From Williamwhitmania taraxaci (lineage in GTDB: Bacteria; Bacteroidota; Bacteroidia; Bacteroidales; Williamwhitmaniaceae): a stretch of DNA of 49,418 nt. The stretch covers positions 1 to 49,418 of the forward strand of contig NZ_FMYP01000023.1 of assembly GCF_900096565.1 (NCBI RefSeq). Reading direction: 5' to 3'. Shown here one piece after another: positions 35,636 to 45,373 of the stretch. The position numbers and the translations under genes are program-made. The number at the start of each line of letters is the position of its first letter. Position 1 is the first letter of the stretch. Under the pieces are notes generated by a model. It ran no database searches. It had not been told where the DNA came from and saw only the letters and a program-made list of their open reading frames with translations.

Positions 35636-36409
35636 TTACAGAACAATTTTTCCTGAGAATACAAATTTAACAGGTCCGGTGAGATACACATCAATAAATT
35701 CATTTTTTTGATAGCTGAATGAAACTTCTAACTCACCTCCGCGCGTCTCAATAATGAAAACATCCTTGGGATTTCCTGAGATATTGGTTGCTATGGCTGC
35801 AGCAACCACTCCTGTGCCACACGATAGGGTTTCGTCTTCAACACCCCGCTCGTAGGTTCGCACAAAAATCCGGTTGGTATCAAGAATTTCTACAAAATCA
35901 ACATTGGTTCCTGCTGGGTATTTGTCGCTATAGCGAATGTTTTTCCCTTCGGTTACCACATCTGTATTTCTTACATCATCTTTAAATACAACATGGTGAG
36001 GTGAACCGGTATCTAGGAAGTAATATCCGGGGTGATGGTCTACACGATCAATATTTTTCATTTTAAGCTTAATCCGATCGGGTGCTAAAATCGTGGCTTG
36101 GTGTGGTCCATCGATGCCCATAAACGAAATGGATTCACCGGCCAACCCAATGCTGTGAGCGAAGTGAGCAATACACCGGCCTCCATTACCGCACATGGTT
36201 GATTCGTTTCCATCGCTGTTGAAATAGCGCATGTAAAAGGCGGCCTCTTCCGATTTTTCAATCAGCATTAGCCCATCGGAGCCTACGCCAAAACGACGGT
36301 GACAGATGAAGGCAATTGCTTCTCGAGTTAGTGTATAGGCAGCCGATGTGTTGTCTATAATAACAAAGTCGTTTCCAGCACCGTGGTATTTTACAAAGGG
36401 GACTTCCAT
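35636..36409 (-). CDS. dapF: Diaminopimelate epimerase
   Basis: The 257-aa protein starts VPFVKYHGAGNDFVIID and carries both catalytic Cys motifs, STMCGNGGRC and ETLSCGTGVVAAA. It converts LL- to meso-diaminopimelate for lysine and peptidoglycan synthesis. The length is normal for the family. It heads a likely two-gene unit with siaC and has a TATGTTTG -7 box upstream. Confidence 0.95.
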   Translation of the reverse strand: MEVPFVKYHGAGNDFVIIDNTSAAYTLTREAIAFICHRRFGVGSDGLMLIEKSEEAAFYMRYFNSDGNESTMCGNGGRCIAHFAHSIGLAGESISFMGIDGPHQATILAPDRIKLKMKNIDRVDHHPGYYFLDTGSPHHVVFKDDVRNTDVVTEGKNIRYSDKYPAGTNVDFVEILDTNRIFVRTYERGVEDETLSCGTGVVAAAIATNISGNPKDVFIIETRGGELEVSFSYQKNEFIDVYLTGPVKFVFSGKIVL

Positions 36410-36432
36410 CTTCTCATTGATCGTTTATCCTA

Positions 36433-36440
36433 CAAACATA
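36433..36440 (-). promoter_or_regulatory. -7 promoter box for dapF-siaC
   Basis: On the minus strand the box reads TATGTTTG, a full match to TAnnTTTG, 23 bp before the ATG at 36409. Confidence 0.45.
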
Positions 36441-36721
36441 TAAAAATCCTTTCACTACTCTGCAGTAAACGCAGAAAACAATCCGATCCTACACTTGTCT
36501 TCGGAATCGAAGCGTTGAAAGGTGATGATTTTGTGACGTGAAAAAACTGACATCTTTTCAGTCTATCTGTGATTTTCGTTAAGGTTTGTTAATTAACATA
36601 CTAGCATAAAACAAAGGCATACAATTTGAGTTTTTAAGACAACTGTATTTTCCGAAAAAGAATCTTCCTTCGTGAAATTGAGGGTTTGTTTTTTATTTGT
36701 TAATCATTAAAATGTAAAGCG
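36441..36721. other. Gene-free divergent region upstream of the HtrA protease
   Basis: This AT-rich region holds no open frame of note. A short CTGA...TCAG dyad sits near 36548-36562 (CTGACATCTTTTCAG) but is too short to call a site. No clear -7 box for the protease was found, so a different sigma factor is possible for that gene. Confidence 0.4.
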
Positions 36722-38173
36722 ATGAAGAAACATGTTATTGGTCTGTCTGTCTTAGTTGCAGTTCTGTCAGGAATATCTTCTTCCTATTTTTTCTCCAAGC
36801 AGTTTGCCGGTTCTACCGTAAAGGCTAGTATGGGGAATAATCCAGCGTCTCAATTTGTAAGCATCGGAAATCAAGCCCCAACCGATTTTACCTACGCTGC
36901 TGAAAATAGCATTCATGCAGTGGTGCATGTTAAAACTACCTATTATGGTCAATCAGGTTATTCTTCAGGAAATCCTATGTTGGATTTCTTCTTTGGAAAT
37001 CCAAATCAGGGATTTCAGCCGCAACCTCAGCAAGCATCTGGGAGTGGCGTTATACTGTCGGGCGATGGCTATATTATTACCAATAATCATGTGATTGATG
37101 GCTCCAGTGAGATCACGGTAGTTCTTAATGACAAGCGGGTATTTAAGGCCAAGGTAGTTGGGTCCGATCCCAATACAGATATTGCTTTATTAAAGGTTGA
37201 TGGAACAAATTTGCCGTTCATTCCCATTGGTAATTCCGATGATCTAAGGCTTGGCGAATGGGTTTTAGCGGTTGGTAATCCATTCAATCTAACTTCTACC
37301 GTTACCGCAGGGATTGTTAGCGCAAAGGCCCGCAATGTTAATCTAATTGCCGCAGGAGGTGCGTCATCGGCCATTGAATCTTTTATCCAGACCGATGCTG
37401 CAGTGAATCCAGGCAATAGCGGAGGTGCATTGGTAAATATTCGGGGCGAATTGGTTGGGATTAATACCGCCATTGCCTCCCGTACTGGTTCATACTCAGG
37501 ATACTCCTTTGCTATTCCGGTTTCCATTGCGAAAAAGGTAGTAGACGATATTAAGGAGTTTGGTACCGTTCAGCGGGCGTTCCTTGGCATTGGTATTCAG
37601 GAATTGACTCAGGAAGAGGCCGATAAGATTGGTGTCAAGGAGTTGAAGGGTGTGCTGGTAACTGGTGTGGATGTAAATGGTGGTGCATCAGAAGCAGGGA
37701 TTAAAGGGGGTGATATTGTTCTTAGCATTAATGGGGTTGCTGTTAATAGTCCATCGGAGTTGCAGGAGCAGGTGAGCCGTTTTCGACCAAAGGAAGCCGT
37801 TGATGTAATAGTAGTCCGCGAAAATAAACAGAAACCCTTTAAGGTTGTTCTGCGTAATAAGGTTGGTTCTACCGATATCGTCAAAGCCTCCGACAGTGCA
37901 GCTGCCCTTGGTGCAAAGTTAGCACCAGTTTCCGATGAGTTAAAAAAGAGGTTCGGGCTAAGAGGTGGAGTTGAAATTGTTGAACTTCATAGCGGTTTGC
38001 TTAAGGATCAAGGGGTAAAGCAAGGATTCATCATAACGCAAATTGATCGCAATCCGATTTATGAAGTTGATGATGTGGCGGATGTTTTAAGGAATGCATC
38101 AGGAGGAATCCTAATAGAAGGAATTTATCCCAACGGAGTGGTTGCTTACTACGCCATTGGGTTGAAGAAGTAA
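36722..38173 (+). CDS. degP: HtrA/Deg family periplasmic serine protease
   Basis: The 483-aa protein has an N-terminal membrane/signal segment (VIGLSVLVAVLSGISSSYFF), a trypsin-like domain with His in NNHVIDG (about 121-127), Asp in NTDIALLKVDG (about 152) and Ser in NPGNSGGALVN (about 230-240), and two PDZ domains. The first PDZ has the FLGIGIQELTQEEADKIG carboxylate-binding start. It should degrade or refold damaged envelope proteins. It is upstream of the primary sigma factor gene in the same direction but has a 90-bp gap and a separate promoter for that gene. Confidence 0.95.
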   Translation: MKKHVIGLSVLVAVLSGISSSYFFSKQFAGSTVKASMGNNPASQFVSIGNQAPTDFTYAAENSIHAVVHVKTTYYGQSGYSSGNPMLDFFFGNPNQGFQPQPQQASGSGVILSGDGYIITNNHVIDGSSEITVVLNDKRVFKAKVVGSDPNTDIALLKVDGTNLPFIPIGNSDDLRLGEWVLAVGNPFNLTSTVTAGIVSAKARNVNLIAAGGASSAIESFIQTDAAVNPGNSGGALVNIRGELVGINTAIASRTGSYSGYSFAIPVSIAKKVVDDIKEFGTVQRAFLGIGIQELTQEEADKIGVKELKGVLVTGVDVNGGASEAGIKGGDIVLSINGVAVNSPSELQEQVSRFRPKEAVDVIVVRENKQKPFKVVLRNKVGSTDIVKASDSAAALGAKLAPVSDELKKRFGLRGGVEIVELHSGLLKDQGVKQGFIITQIDRNPIYEVDDVADVLRNASGGILIEGIYPNGVVAYYAIGLKK

Positions 38174-38236
38174 AGAAAAAGCTAAAAAATAGTGAGTAGA
38201 ACCAAACATTAAATTGAATCATTCGTTATTATAACG

Positions 38237-38244
38237 TACCTTTG
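38237..38244 (+). promoter_or_regulatory. Promoter of rpoD
   Basis: The -7 box reads TACCTTTG. An ATTG 20 nt upstream is a possible -33 element. The box is 19 bp before the ATG at 38264. Confidence 0.55.
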
Positions 38245-38263
38245 CACAAATTTCAGCTAGTAG

Positions 38264-39124
38264 ATGAGGCAGTTAAAAATCACTAAGTCAATTACAAACA
38301 GGGAGAGCGCCTCCTTGGATAAATACCTTCAGGAGATAGGTAAGGAACAACTTATTACCGTTGAGGAAGAAGTTGATCTAGCGCAGCGAATCAAGAAGGG
38401 CGATCAAGCCGCTCTTGAGAAGCTTACACGTGCTAATCTTCGGTTCGTTGTATCAGTGGCTAAGCAATACCAAAACCAAGGTTTAAGCTTGCCTGACCTT
38501 ATTAACGAAGGTAATCTCGGGCTTATTAAGGCTGCTGAGAAGTTCGATGAAACACGTGGATTTAAATTTATCTCTTACGCTGTTTGGTGGATTCGTCAAT
38601 CGATCCTGCAGGCGTTGGCAGAACAATCACGTATTGTTCGTCTTCCGCTGAACCAAGTGGGTTCGTTGAATAAAATCAACAAGGCATTTTCGAAGTTTGA
38701 GCAAGAATTTGAGAGGACACCCTCACCAGAGGAACTTGCAGAGGTGCTTGAACTACCGAAAGAAAAGGTTACCGATACCCTTCGCGTTTCAGGTCGTCAC
38801 GTATCTGTCGATGCACCTTTTGTTGAGGGTGAGGATAACAGCCTTCTCGATGTGCTTATTAATAACGATTCTCCAAATGCCGACCGCGCTCTTATTATGG
38901 AGTCGCTGAGCAAGGAGATTGAACGGGCTCTGGCAACACTTACCGAAAGAGAACGTGATATCATTAAATACTTCTTCGGAATTAATTGTTCCGAAATGAC
39001 ATTAGAGGAGATTGGTGAAAAGTTTGGACTCACCCGTGAGCGCGTTCGCCAAATCAAGGAGAAGGCAATTCGTCGTCTTCGTCACTCGTCAAGAAGTAAG
39101 TTGCTCAAAAGTTATTTAGGTTAG
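38264..39124 (+). CDS. rpoD: Primary sigma factor RpoD (Bacteroidetes short form)
   Basis: The 286-aa protein has regions 1.2 ([18 protein letters not shown]), 2 ([39 protein letters not shown]), 3 and 4 ([35 protein letters not shown]). It lacks the long acidic N-terminal region 1.1 of E. coli RpoD, as in other Bacteroidetes primary sigma factors. These recognise TAnnTTTG at -7, and that motif precedes many genes here, including this one. Confidence 0.95.
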   Translation: MRQLKITKSITNRESASLDKYLQEIGKEQLITVEEEVDLAQRIKKGDQAALEKLTRANLRFVVSVAKQYQNQGLSLPDLINEGNLGLIKAAEKFDETRGFKFISYAVWWIRQSILQALAEQSRIVRLPLNQVGSLNKINKAFSKFEQEFERTPSPEELAEVLELPKEKVTDTLRVSGRHVSVDAPFVEGEDNSLLDVLINNDSPNADRALIMESLSKEIERALATLTERERDIIKYFFGINCSEMTLEEIGEKFGLTRERVRQIKEKAIRRLRHSSRSKLLKSYLG

Positions 39125-39144
39125 TTGGCGTATTGGTCAGCAAT

Positions 39145-39176
39145 AAAAAAGGTTCCGAATTTTCGGAACCTTTTTT
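39145..39176. terminator. Bidirectional terminator between rpoD and fabI
   Basis: The arms GGTTCCGAA (39151-39159) and TTCGGAACC (39162-39170) are flanked by six As and six Ts. It lies between the two convergent genes rpoD and fabI and can serve both. Confidence 0.9.
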
Positions 39177-39194
39177 ATTTATTGGTGGGGTTGT

Positions 39195-40034
39195 TTATTT
39201 GCAATCGATACAATCGTCTAAGTTGCGGTTGTATACTTCCATAGCACTGCGACTCATACCCATGCTGCTAAATCCTCCATCGTTAAATAGGTTTTGCATA
39301 GTTACTTTCTTCGTGAGGTCGGAAAATAGCGTGATACAATAGTCTGCACACTCCTCTGCGGTTGCATTGCCAAGCGGTGACATTCGTTCCGAAAAGTCGA
39401 GTAGACCACCAAAACCCATTACGCCGCTTCCGGCAGTGGTTGGTGTGGGGGATTGGGATACGGTGTTGATACGGATTTTTTTCTCCCGTCCATAAATGTA
39501 GCCAAAACTGCGGGCTATGCTTTCCAGCAAAGCCTTTGCATCGGCCATATCGTTATAACCGTAAAGGGTGCGTTGTGCTGCAATGTAAGAGAGGGCCACG
39601 ATTGATCCCCATTCGTTTATGGAATCCAATCTGCGCGACACCTGAAGAATTTTGTGAAACGACATTGCCGAAATATCCAATGTCTTGTGGTAGTTTGGGT
39701 AATCTAGATCGTCGTAGGTAAATCCTTTGCGAACGTTGGGCGACATACCAATGGAGTGGAGGATAAAGTCAATCTTTCCGCCAAAATGTTCCATGGTTTG
39801 CTTCATGAGATTCTCAATGTCCTCGACGTTGGTTGCATCTGCCGGAATAACAAGCGAGTTACATTTTGCCGCTAGCTCATCTACCGACCCCATTCGCATG
39901 GCAACGGCTGTATTGGAAAGCACAATGCTTGCACCCTCTTCGTGTGCGCGTTCTGCAATTTTCCATGCAATACTCTGATCGTTTAAAGCGCCAAAAATTA
40001 ATCCTTTTTTCCCTTTTAGTAAGCTGTAAGGCAT
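39195..40034 (-). CDS. fabI: Enoyl-ACP reductase (FabI)
   Basis: The 279-aa short-chain dehydrogenase has the FabI N-terminal LKGKKGLIFGALNDQSIAW, LHSIGMSPN, the active-site Tyr-x6-Lys (YNDMADAK) and the NTVSQSPTPTTAGSGV loop. It performs the last reduction step of fatty-acid elongation with NADH or NADPH. A second family capable of this step (FabK-like) is encoded at 6.7 kb. Confidence 0.93.
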   Translation of the reverse strand: MPYSLLKGKKGLIFGALNDQSIAWKIAERAHEEGASIVLSNTAVAMRMGSVDELAAKCNSLVIPADATNVEDIENLMKQTMEHFGGKIDFILHSIGMSPNVRKGFTYDDLDYPNYHKTLDISAMSFHKILQVSRRLDSINEWGSIVALSYIAAQRTLYGYNDMADAKALLESIARSFGYIYGREKKIRINTVSQSPTPTTAGSGVMGFGGLLDFSERMSPLGNATAEECADYCITLFSDLTKKVTMQNLFNDGGFSSMGMSRSAMEVYNRNLDDCIDCK

Positions 40035-40153
40035 AGCTGTTATTATTTAGTGAAGATTATTTCGTACAAATAAGAATAAACCCAATACAGGTTAACTCGG
40101 TTATTATTGATTAACTGTGATTCTGTTTAATTGTTCAATTCTCAGCGTTCATC

Positions 40154-41815
40154 TTACTGAGCCAGTAGCTCTCTGGCGTTTTGCATTGCGGCTTCGGAGA
40201 GTTTTTGGCCACTAAGCATTTTAGCAATTTCTACTACTCGCTCCTCACTGTCTAGCCGCTTTATCTTTGTGGTGGTGTTGCCGTTTAGTGTTTCCTTGTA
40301 AACCATCAAATGCTGGCTTCCCTTGGCTGCAATTTGTGGAAGATGGGTGATATTGACTACCTGCATGGCTTGTGCCATCTGTGCGATTATTTCGCCCATC
40401 TTGTGGGCTATCTCGCCTGATATACCTGCGTCGATTTCATCAAAAACGATAGTCGGGAGATCAATGGCTTTTGCCATTTGTGCCTTTAGCGCAAGCATCA
40501 ATCGTGACATTTCACCGCCCGATGCAACTCTGCCCATATCCAGTAGTGGCGAAGCCATATTTGCCGAGAAGAGAAAAGTTACCTTATCGCTTCCGGTTAC
40601 AGTTGGCGCTGAATTAGCTTCAATTTCAATAGCTAGACGTGCATTGGGTATCCCTAACTTCTTGAGCATGTCCTCTGTTTTTGAGATGATCTGCTCCTTA
40701 ATCCCATTACGGGCTTTGTTTAATTGAAGAGCGATCGCTCGAAACTTTAGTTCCTGTTCGGTCAGGTTGTCTTCGCTTTTCTTTAATTCTTCATCGCTGT
40801 TTAGAATCAGCAGCAATTCTTGTTCTAAATCGGATTGGATAGCAATTAGCTGATCTTCACTTTTGCATTTGTGTTTCTGCATCAGTGTATATAGTAAATC
40901 CATCCGTTGTTGAACGGTGATGAGCCGTTCTGGATTAATATCTTGGTGATCGTTGAGTAAGGTGATTTCTCTTGCAATATCTTTAACCTCGATTAGGCAG
41001 GAGTAAAGTCTTTCCGAGAGTTCGGGTAGGGCAGGAAGGTATTCTACCACTCGTTTCAAATACGCATCGGCTTCGGTAAGGGCTGGAATCCCAGAGATTT
41101 CTCCGCTCTCGCTATCAAGTGCGTTTTCCGCCGAGGTAAGGGCTGCTTTAATCTCTTCGGCGTGGGTTAGCTGTTTTATCTCTGCTTCCAGTTCGGTTAG
41201 TTCGCCTAATTTTAAACTCGCAGCAGCTAGCTGCTCTACCTGAAAACGAATATACTCTTCCTCCTCTTTTGCTCTTTCGCTTTCAGATTTTAGTCGTTGG
41301 TATGCTTTTTCTGCATCTAACATGCTGCGGTAAGCTGCTGCTGCCGTGTCAAGCAAAAGTGCATTACCAGCAATCGCATCAACCACTTTTTGTTGAAAAA
41401 TGCTATTGGCGAGCGATAGGTTTTCGTGCTGCGAGTGAATGTCAATGAGTTGAAGGGAGAAGTCTCTAAGCGTTTGTAGCGTCACCGGAATCTCGTTTAT
41501 GAAGGCTCGCGATTTTCCACTAGACGAGACTAAACGTCTTACTATGGTAATGTCGTCGTAGTCGAGATCGTTCTCTTCGAAGAACGGCGGTAACTTATAG
41601 GCTTTTATGTTGAAGTGTCCTTCAACAATACAATTATTTTCTCCCGATTTTATTATTGTTGAATCGGCTCTATTGCCAAGTAGAAGGGAAAGCCCTCCTA
41701 ATAGAATTGATTTTCCGGCACCAGTTTCGCCCGTAATGGTACATAAGCCGCTTTCGAAGCTAATGTCTAGCTTGTCAATCAGGGCAAAATTTTCAATTCT
41801 CAGTTGCTGTAGCAT
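40154..41815 (-). CDS. recN: DNA repair ATPase RecN
   Basis: The 553-aa SMC-like protein begins MLQQLRIENFALIDKLDISF with Walker A GETGAGKSILLGGLSLLLGN. A central coiled coil and the C-terminal ASGGEMSRLMLALK signature and TIVFDEIDAGISGE Walker B region follow. It acts on double-strand breaks. It ends a five-gene operon with bamD, omega, coaBC and a DUF4835 gene, starting 20 bp after DUF4835. Confidence 0.95.
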   Translation of the reverse strand: MLQQLRIENFALIDKLDISFESGLCTITGETGAGKSILLGGLSLLLGNRADSTIIKSGENNCIVEGHFNIKAYKLPPFFEENDLDYDDITIVRRLVSSSGKSRAFINEIPVTLQTLRDFSLQLIDIHSQHENLSLANSIFQQKVVDAIAGNALLLDTAAAAYRSMLDAEKAYQRLKSESERAKEEEEYIRFQVEQLAAASLKLGELTELEAEIKQLTHAEEIKAALTSAENALDSESGEISGIPALTEADAYLKRVVEYLPALPELSERLYSCLIEVKDIAREITLLNDHQDINPERLITVQQRMDLLYTLMQKHKCKSEDQLIAIQSDLEQELLLILNSDEELKKSEDNLTEQELKFRAIALQLNKARNGIKEQIISKTEDMLKKLGIPNARLAIEIEANSAPTVTGSDKVTFLFSANMASPLLDMGRVASGGEMSRLMLALKAQMAKAIDLPTIVFDEIDAGISGEIAHKMGEIIAQMAQAMQVVNITHLPQIAAKGSQHLMVYKETLNGNTTTKIKRLDSEERVVEIAKMLSGQKLSEAAMQNARELLAQ

Positions 41816-41835
41816 GGCAATTCGGAGGGTTAAGG

Positions 41836-42756
41836 TTAATCCTGAGATTGCTCGTTTATCTTTTTGTAGGTGTCAACTCTGGTTGGGTCTACTTCTACAA
41901 GAATGTTGTATACACGTGTTTTTTCGCTTAGGAACGATTCCGAGAAAATATTTACGAGTTCCTCCGATTTTGCATCGAAAAATACTTGGAGTAGGAATAG
42001 GTATGGGTCTGGTTTTACGCGATATACTTTCTGAATCGATGTAAGAGCTTCGGCAATTTCTGCTCTACCATCAACGGTTTTGTCTGCCATTCTGTCGAGA
42101 CCTTGCCTGTGGTAACGGTAGCTGACTTCCCGCATGGGCGAATACTTTTCATTCAGTAAATTTTCGATGAGCCAATACCTGTTTTTTCTCGACCCTTCAT
42201 ATGGTTTCCATCCTTTTTCTTGGGCATTTTGAGCATTGGTGACGATTTTTTCGGCCTTTAGGAAGTAGTCGGAGCCGCCTTTGAAGCTAAACGAGTCGTA
42301 ATCAAGGCCAATAATTATGTATGCGTAGTAGGCCAGAACTGAAGTTAAGTTTGACTGAAAACTGTTAATATTGAACTCCAACTTGTCGAATTCGATATAC
42401 TTAAAGTCGAGGTCGTTGTCGAGGAAGTTGAGCATTACCGTATTATAAGAACTACCGTAAACAGGACGACGCGACTGCACCTGTATGGTTCCTTTATATT
42501 GGTCGGATCCAATTTGGTCGGTTATATTTATTTGTATGTTGCAATCGATTCGCTCCTCCTGAGTGTAAACATGGTCGGTCCATGTGGAGTTATTCATGAA
42601 CTCGTAAAGTGCAGTTTGGAGCGTTTGGAACGCTGTTCGGTTCGTTCCTTGTATCTTGGAGGAGTTTACTTGGATGTTGCACTTCAACTCTTGACCCGAA
42701 AGGTTCGACCCAAGGAGTAGGAATAGGACTAGCAATATAGAAAGGGGCTTGTTCAT
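41836..42756 (-). CDS. DUF4835 family periplasmic protein
   Basis: A 306-aa protein with a signal peptide (LSILLVLFLLLGSNLSG) and the DUF4835 pattern, beginning QELKCNIQVNSSKIQGTN and later YAYIIIGLDYDSFSFKGG. The family occurs between coaBC and recN in Bacteroidetes and has no known biochemical role. It lies in the operon from bamD to recN. The conserved company suggests an envelope function, but that is inference. Confidence 0.9.
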   Translation of the reverse strand: MNKPLSILLVLFLLLGSNLSGQELKCNIQVNSSKIQGTNRTAFQTLQTALYEFMNNSTWTDHVYTQEERIDCNIQINITDQIGSDQYKGTIQVQSRRPVYGSSYNTVMLNFLDNDLDFKYIEFDKLEFNINSFQSNLTSVLAYYAYIIIGLDYDSFSFKGGSDYFLKAEKIVTNAQNAQEKGWKPYEGSRKNRYWLIENLLNEKYSPMREVSYRYHRQGLDRMADKTVDGRAEIAEALTSIQKVYRVKPDPYLFLLQVFFDAKSEELVNIFSESFLSEKTRVYNILVEVDPTRVDTYKKINEQSQD

Positions 42757-42770
42757 TTTCCTTCAGTTGG

Positions 42771-43970
42771 TTATTGTTGAATGTTGCAAATGGCATCAAC
42801 GATATCGGTTGCTACCTCTTTTTTTGTTTTCAATTCGAATAGGAATTCCTCTCCAGTTTTAGAGTATATCTTAATTTTATTGGTGTCTTGGCCAAATCCA
42901 GCCCCAACATCTTGGAGGGAGTTTAGAACAATGAAGTCGAGGTTTTTGCGTTTAAGCTTAGTCTTTGCGTTGACTTCTTCATTATTTGTTTCTAAGGCAA
43001 ATCCAACAACGATCTGGTTTTGTCGCTTAATCTTCCCCAGTTCGGCTGCAATATCGGTAGTTGGTGTAAGTTCGATGGTGTAGTTCTCTTTTTCGCGCTT
43101 AATTTTTTCGGATACAACTTTTACTGGAGTAAAATCGGCCACTGCTGCAGAAAGAACTGCTATGTCAACTTCGTGGAATTTAGATATGCATACCTTTGCC
43201 ATTTCGGCAGCAGAAGTAATCTTGGTTACGCTGATGTTCGGATGAGCAATGGTTTCGTTGGTTGGACCAGAAATTAACTCCACTTGGGCGCCTCTTTCTG
43301 CCAGTTCGTAAGCAATAGCGAAGCCCATTTTCCCGGTGCTATGGTTTCCAATAAAGCGAACCGGATCGATTGCTTCGTAGGTTGGACCTGCGTTTACAAG
43401 ACAGATTTTCCCGTTAAGCTTTTTTTTTAGATCGAAAAAGCGGCTAAGGTATGCCACGATTTGTTCTGGCTCTTCCATGCGTCCTTTACCAATAAGCCCA
43501 CTGGCAAGTTCCCCTGCAGTTGGTTCAATAATATGGTTACCGTAGGAGCGAAGTTTCTGGATGTTGTTTTGGGTAGCCGCATGCTGGAACATGTCCAGAT
43601 CCATTGCCGGAGCAACAAACACAGGGCATTTGGCCGAAAGATAGGTGGTAAGCAGCAGGTTATCGGCAATACCATTGGCCATTTTGCCCATGGTATTGGC
43701 CGTAGCCGGTGCAATAAGGTAGGCGTCGGCCCACATACCCAAGTCAACGTGGCTATTCCAATCACCATTCTCTGGGTTGAAGAAATCTACCAGGATAGGG
43801 CTTTTGGCAAGGGTAGCCAGTGTGAGCGGGGTGATGAATTCTTTGGCGAGGGGGGTCATAATAACCTTAACTTCACACTCTTCCTTTTTCAGAAGCCTGA
43901 TAAGGTGTGCTGCTTTGTAGGCGGCTATGCTCCCCGTTACTCCTATTATAATGTGCTTCCCTTTAAGCAT
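42771..43970 (-). CDS. coaBC: Phosphopantothenoylcysteine decarboxylase/synthetase (CoaBC)
   Basis: The start is the ATG at 43970; the longer frame uses TTG. The 399-aa fusion has the FMN-binding decarboxylase half (IIIGVTGSIAAYKAAHLIRL, catalytic H75 in WNSHVDLGMW) and the synthetase half (VNAGPTYEAIDPVRFIGNHS). It makes 4'-phosphopantetheine for coenzyme A. At the position of the E. coli catalytic Cys158 (ACGDIG) this protein has Ser157 (ASGLIG). It starts 6 bp after the omega gene. Confidence 0.93.
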   Translation of the reverse strand: MLKGKHIIIGVTGSIAAYKAAHLIRLLKKEECEVKVIMTPLAKEFITPLTLATLAKSPILVDFFNPENGDWNSHVDLGMWADAYLIAPATANTMGKMANGIADNLLLTTYLSAKCPVFVAPAMDLDMFQHAATQNNIQKLRSYGNHIIEPTAGELASGLIGKGRMEEPEQIVAYLSRFFDLKKKLNGKICLVNAGPTYEAIDPVRFIGNHSTGKMGFAIAYELAERGAQVELISGPTNETIAHPNISVTKITSAAEMAKVCISKFHEVDIAVLSAAVADFTPVKVVSEKIKREKENYTIELTPTTDIAAELGKIKRQNQIVVGFALETNNEEVNAKTKLKRKNLDFIVLNSLQDVGAGFGQDTNKIKIYSKTGEEFLFELKTKKEVATDIVDAICNIQQ

Positions 43971-43976
43971 ATGCAA

Positions 43977-44321
43977 TTATTCGTTTGGCACCGCTTGTTC
44001 CTCAGTAGTCTTAGGATTACGGTAGTAAATTTTGTTTTGCATAAATTCCTGAGCGGCAATGAGTGTTGGCTTAGGAAGTTTTTCGTAGAACTTAGAGATC
44101 TCAATTTGCTCACGATTCTCAAAAACCTCTTCAAGGTTGTCGGAATAGTTAGCAAACTCTTCAAGCTTGCGATTGAGTTCCTGCTTCAATTCTACCGAAA
44201 TCTGATTGGCTCTTTTGGAGATAATCATTACCGATTCGTAGATGCTTCCTGTAGGCTTGTCCAACTTATCAAGGTCTCTGGTAACCGTGGTTGTTGGCGC
44301 ATTGATTTTCTTAAAGTCCAT
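43977..44321 (-). CDS. rpoZ: RNA polymerase omega subunit, Rpb6-like
   Basis: The 114-aa protein matches the Bacteroidetes-type omega/Rpb6 protein: SIYESVMIISKRANQISVEL and LPKPTLIAAQEF. It is longer than E. coli omega and typical of the phylum. It lies in the operon bamD - rpoZ - coaBC. Its role is assembly of RNA polymerase around beta-prime. Confidence 0.9.
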   Translation of the reverse strand: MDFKKINAPTTTVTRDLDKLDKPTGSIYESVMIISKRANQISVELKQELNRKLEEFANYSDNLEEVFENREQIEISKFYEKLPKPTLIAAQEFMQNKIYYRNPKTTEEQAVPNE

Positions 44322-44345
44322 ATGGTATTTGAATTTTAATTATTT

Positions 44346-45140
44346 CTAGTTCTTGAGTGCCTTGAGCGCTGTCTCATGCATCTTTTTCGCTTCGACTAAA
44401 TTTTCCGATTGCGGGTACTCTGCAATAAAGTTAAAATAATAGTCCTCAGTTGCTTGGTAGCGCTCCTTTTGTTTTGTAGCAATGCTGTTTTCGGCATAGA
44501 GAAATGCTGATTTCTGAATGAGAAACATCAACTCCTCGCGATGTTTCGAATTCGGATAATCTTTAATCGAGTTTCCTAACGCTACGATTGCTGCTTTGTA
44601 GTTCTCGGTGTGATAGTAAAGCCAAGCACTTTTATATGATTTCTCTTCCAACTTATTGAAAAGTTCGGTAATTAAATTTTTTGCTTCCTCTGCCTTTTTG
44701 CTATTTGGATATCTTGAGAGAAACTCTTGGAACGCTTCAATTGCAAAGTTGGTGTTTTCCTGATCCAGTTCAGGTCGGGGAGAGGTGAGGTAAAAGCAGT
44801 ATCCGTAGAGGTATTCCGATTGCTCGGTAAAACTACTCTTAGGATAGTTTTTCCTAAAAGTGTCGAAATAACTAGAGGCCAGAAGGTAATCTCCTTGACC
44901 GTATTGGCTGTAAGCGTAATAAAAGTTTACGGTGTCGGCACGATTTGTTCCTCTGTAAATAGGTAGAATCTGTTCCAAGAGCAGCGAGGCCCTATAGAAA
45001 TCGCCTTTGTCGTAATACATAAGAGCCTTGCTGTATTTAAGCTCATTATCCTTACTCTTTAATATTTTCTCGTAACCACTGCAGCCTGCAAGGACCGCTA
45101 TGGCAATGATTGTAGTCGAAAGTAGCTTTATCTTATTCAT
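44346..45140 (-). CDS. bamD: Outer-membrane assembly lipoprotein BamD
   Basis: A 264-aa lipoprotein with lipobox LAGC at residues about 17-20, followed by five TPR-like repeats (KALMYYDKGDFYRAS, YAYSQYGQGDYLLAS, KSAWLYYHTENYKAAI). This length and repeat layout are BamD, the essential TPR subunit of the barrel-assembly machine. It is the first gene of the five-gene operon and has a TAACTTTG -7 box 16 bp upstream. Confidence 0.93.
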   Translation of the reverse strand: MNKIKLLSTTIIAIAVLAGCSGYEKILKSKDNELKYSKALMYYDKGDFYRASLLLEQILPIYRGTNRADTVNFYYAYSQYGQGDYLLASSYFDTFRKNYPKSSFTEQSEYLYGYCFYLTSPRPELDQENTNFAIEAFQEFLSRYPNSKKAEEAKNLITELFNKLEEKSYKSAWLYYHTENYKAAIVALGNSIKDYPNSKHREELMFLIQKSAFLYAENSIATKQKERYQATEDYYFNFIAEYPQSENLVEAKKMHETALKALKN

Positions 45141-45156
45141 ACCTTAAAATAACGGA

Positions 45157-45164
45157 CAAAGTTA
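45157..45164 (-). promoter_or_regulatory. -7 promoter box for the bamD-recN operon
   Basis: On the minus strand the box reads TAACTTTG (matches TAnnTTTG), 16 bp before the bamD ATG at 45140. The leader would be very short. Confidence 0.5.
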
Positions 45165-45321
45165 ATCATTAGTTTTATACTATTCTAAACTTTTTTTCTT
45201 TCGAGTTATTGTTTAGCATCAGAGGTGCAAAGGTAGAATAATTGAATGACTACGCTAATAATTATTCCGATTAGGTGTTGTCAAAATAGTTTTAATAATG
45301 GGTAAACTCCGAAAAAAAAGT

Positions 45322-45329
45322 TAGTTTTG
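45322..45329 (+). promoter_or_regulatory. -7 promoter box for the serine palmitoyltransferase gene
   Basis: The box reads TAGTTTTG (matches TAnnTTTG), 44 bp before the GTG start at 45374. Confidence 0.5.
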
Positions 45330-45373
45330 CGCCTCTATTTCATTTTTAAAACGTCAATTTAAATATTGTTGCC

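Noticed and set aside
43461-44339. 292-aa plus-strand frame
   Set aside because: It is antisense to coaBC and rpoZ, which have clear family motifs and operon spacing.
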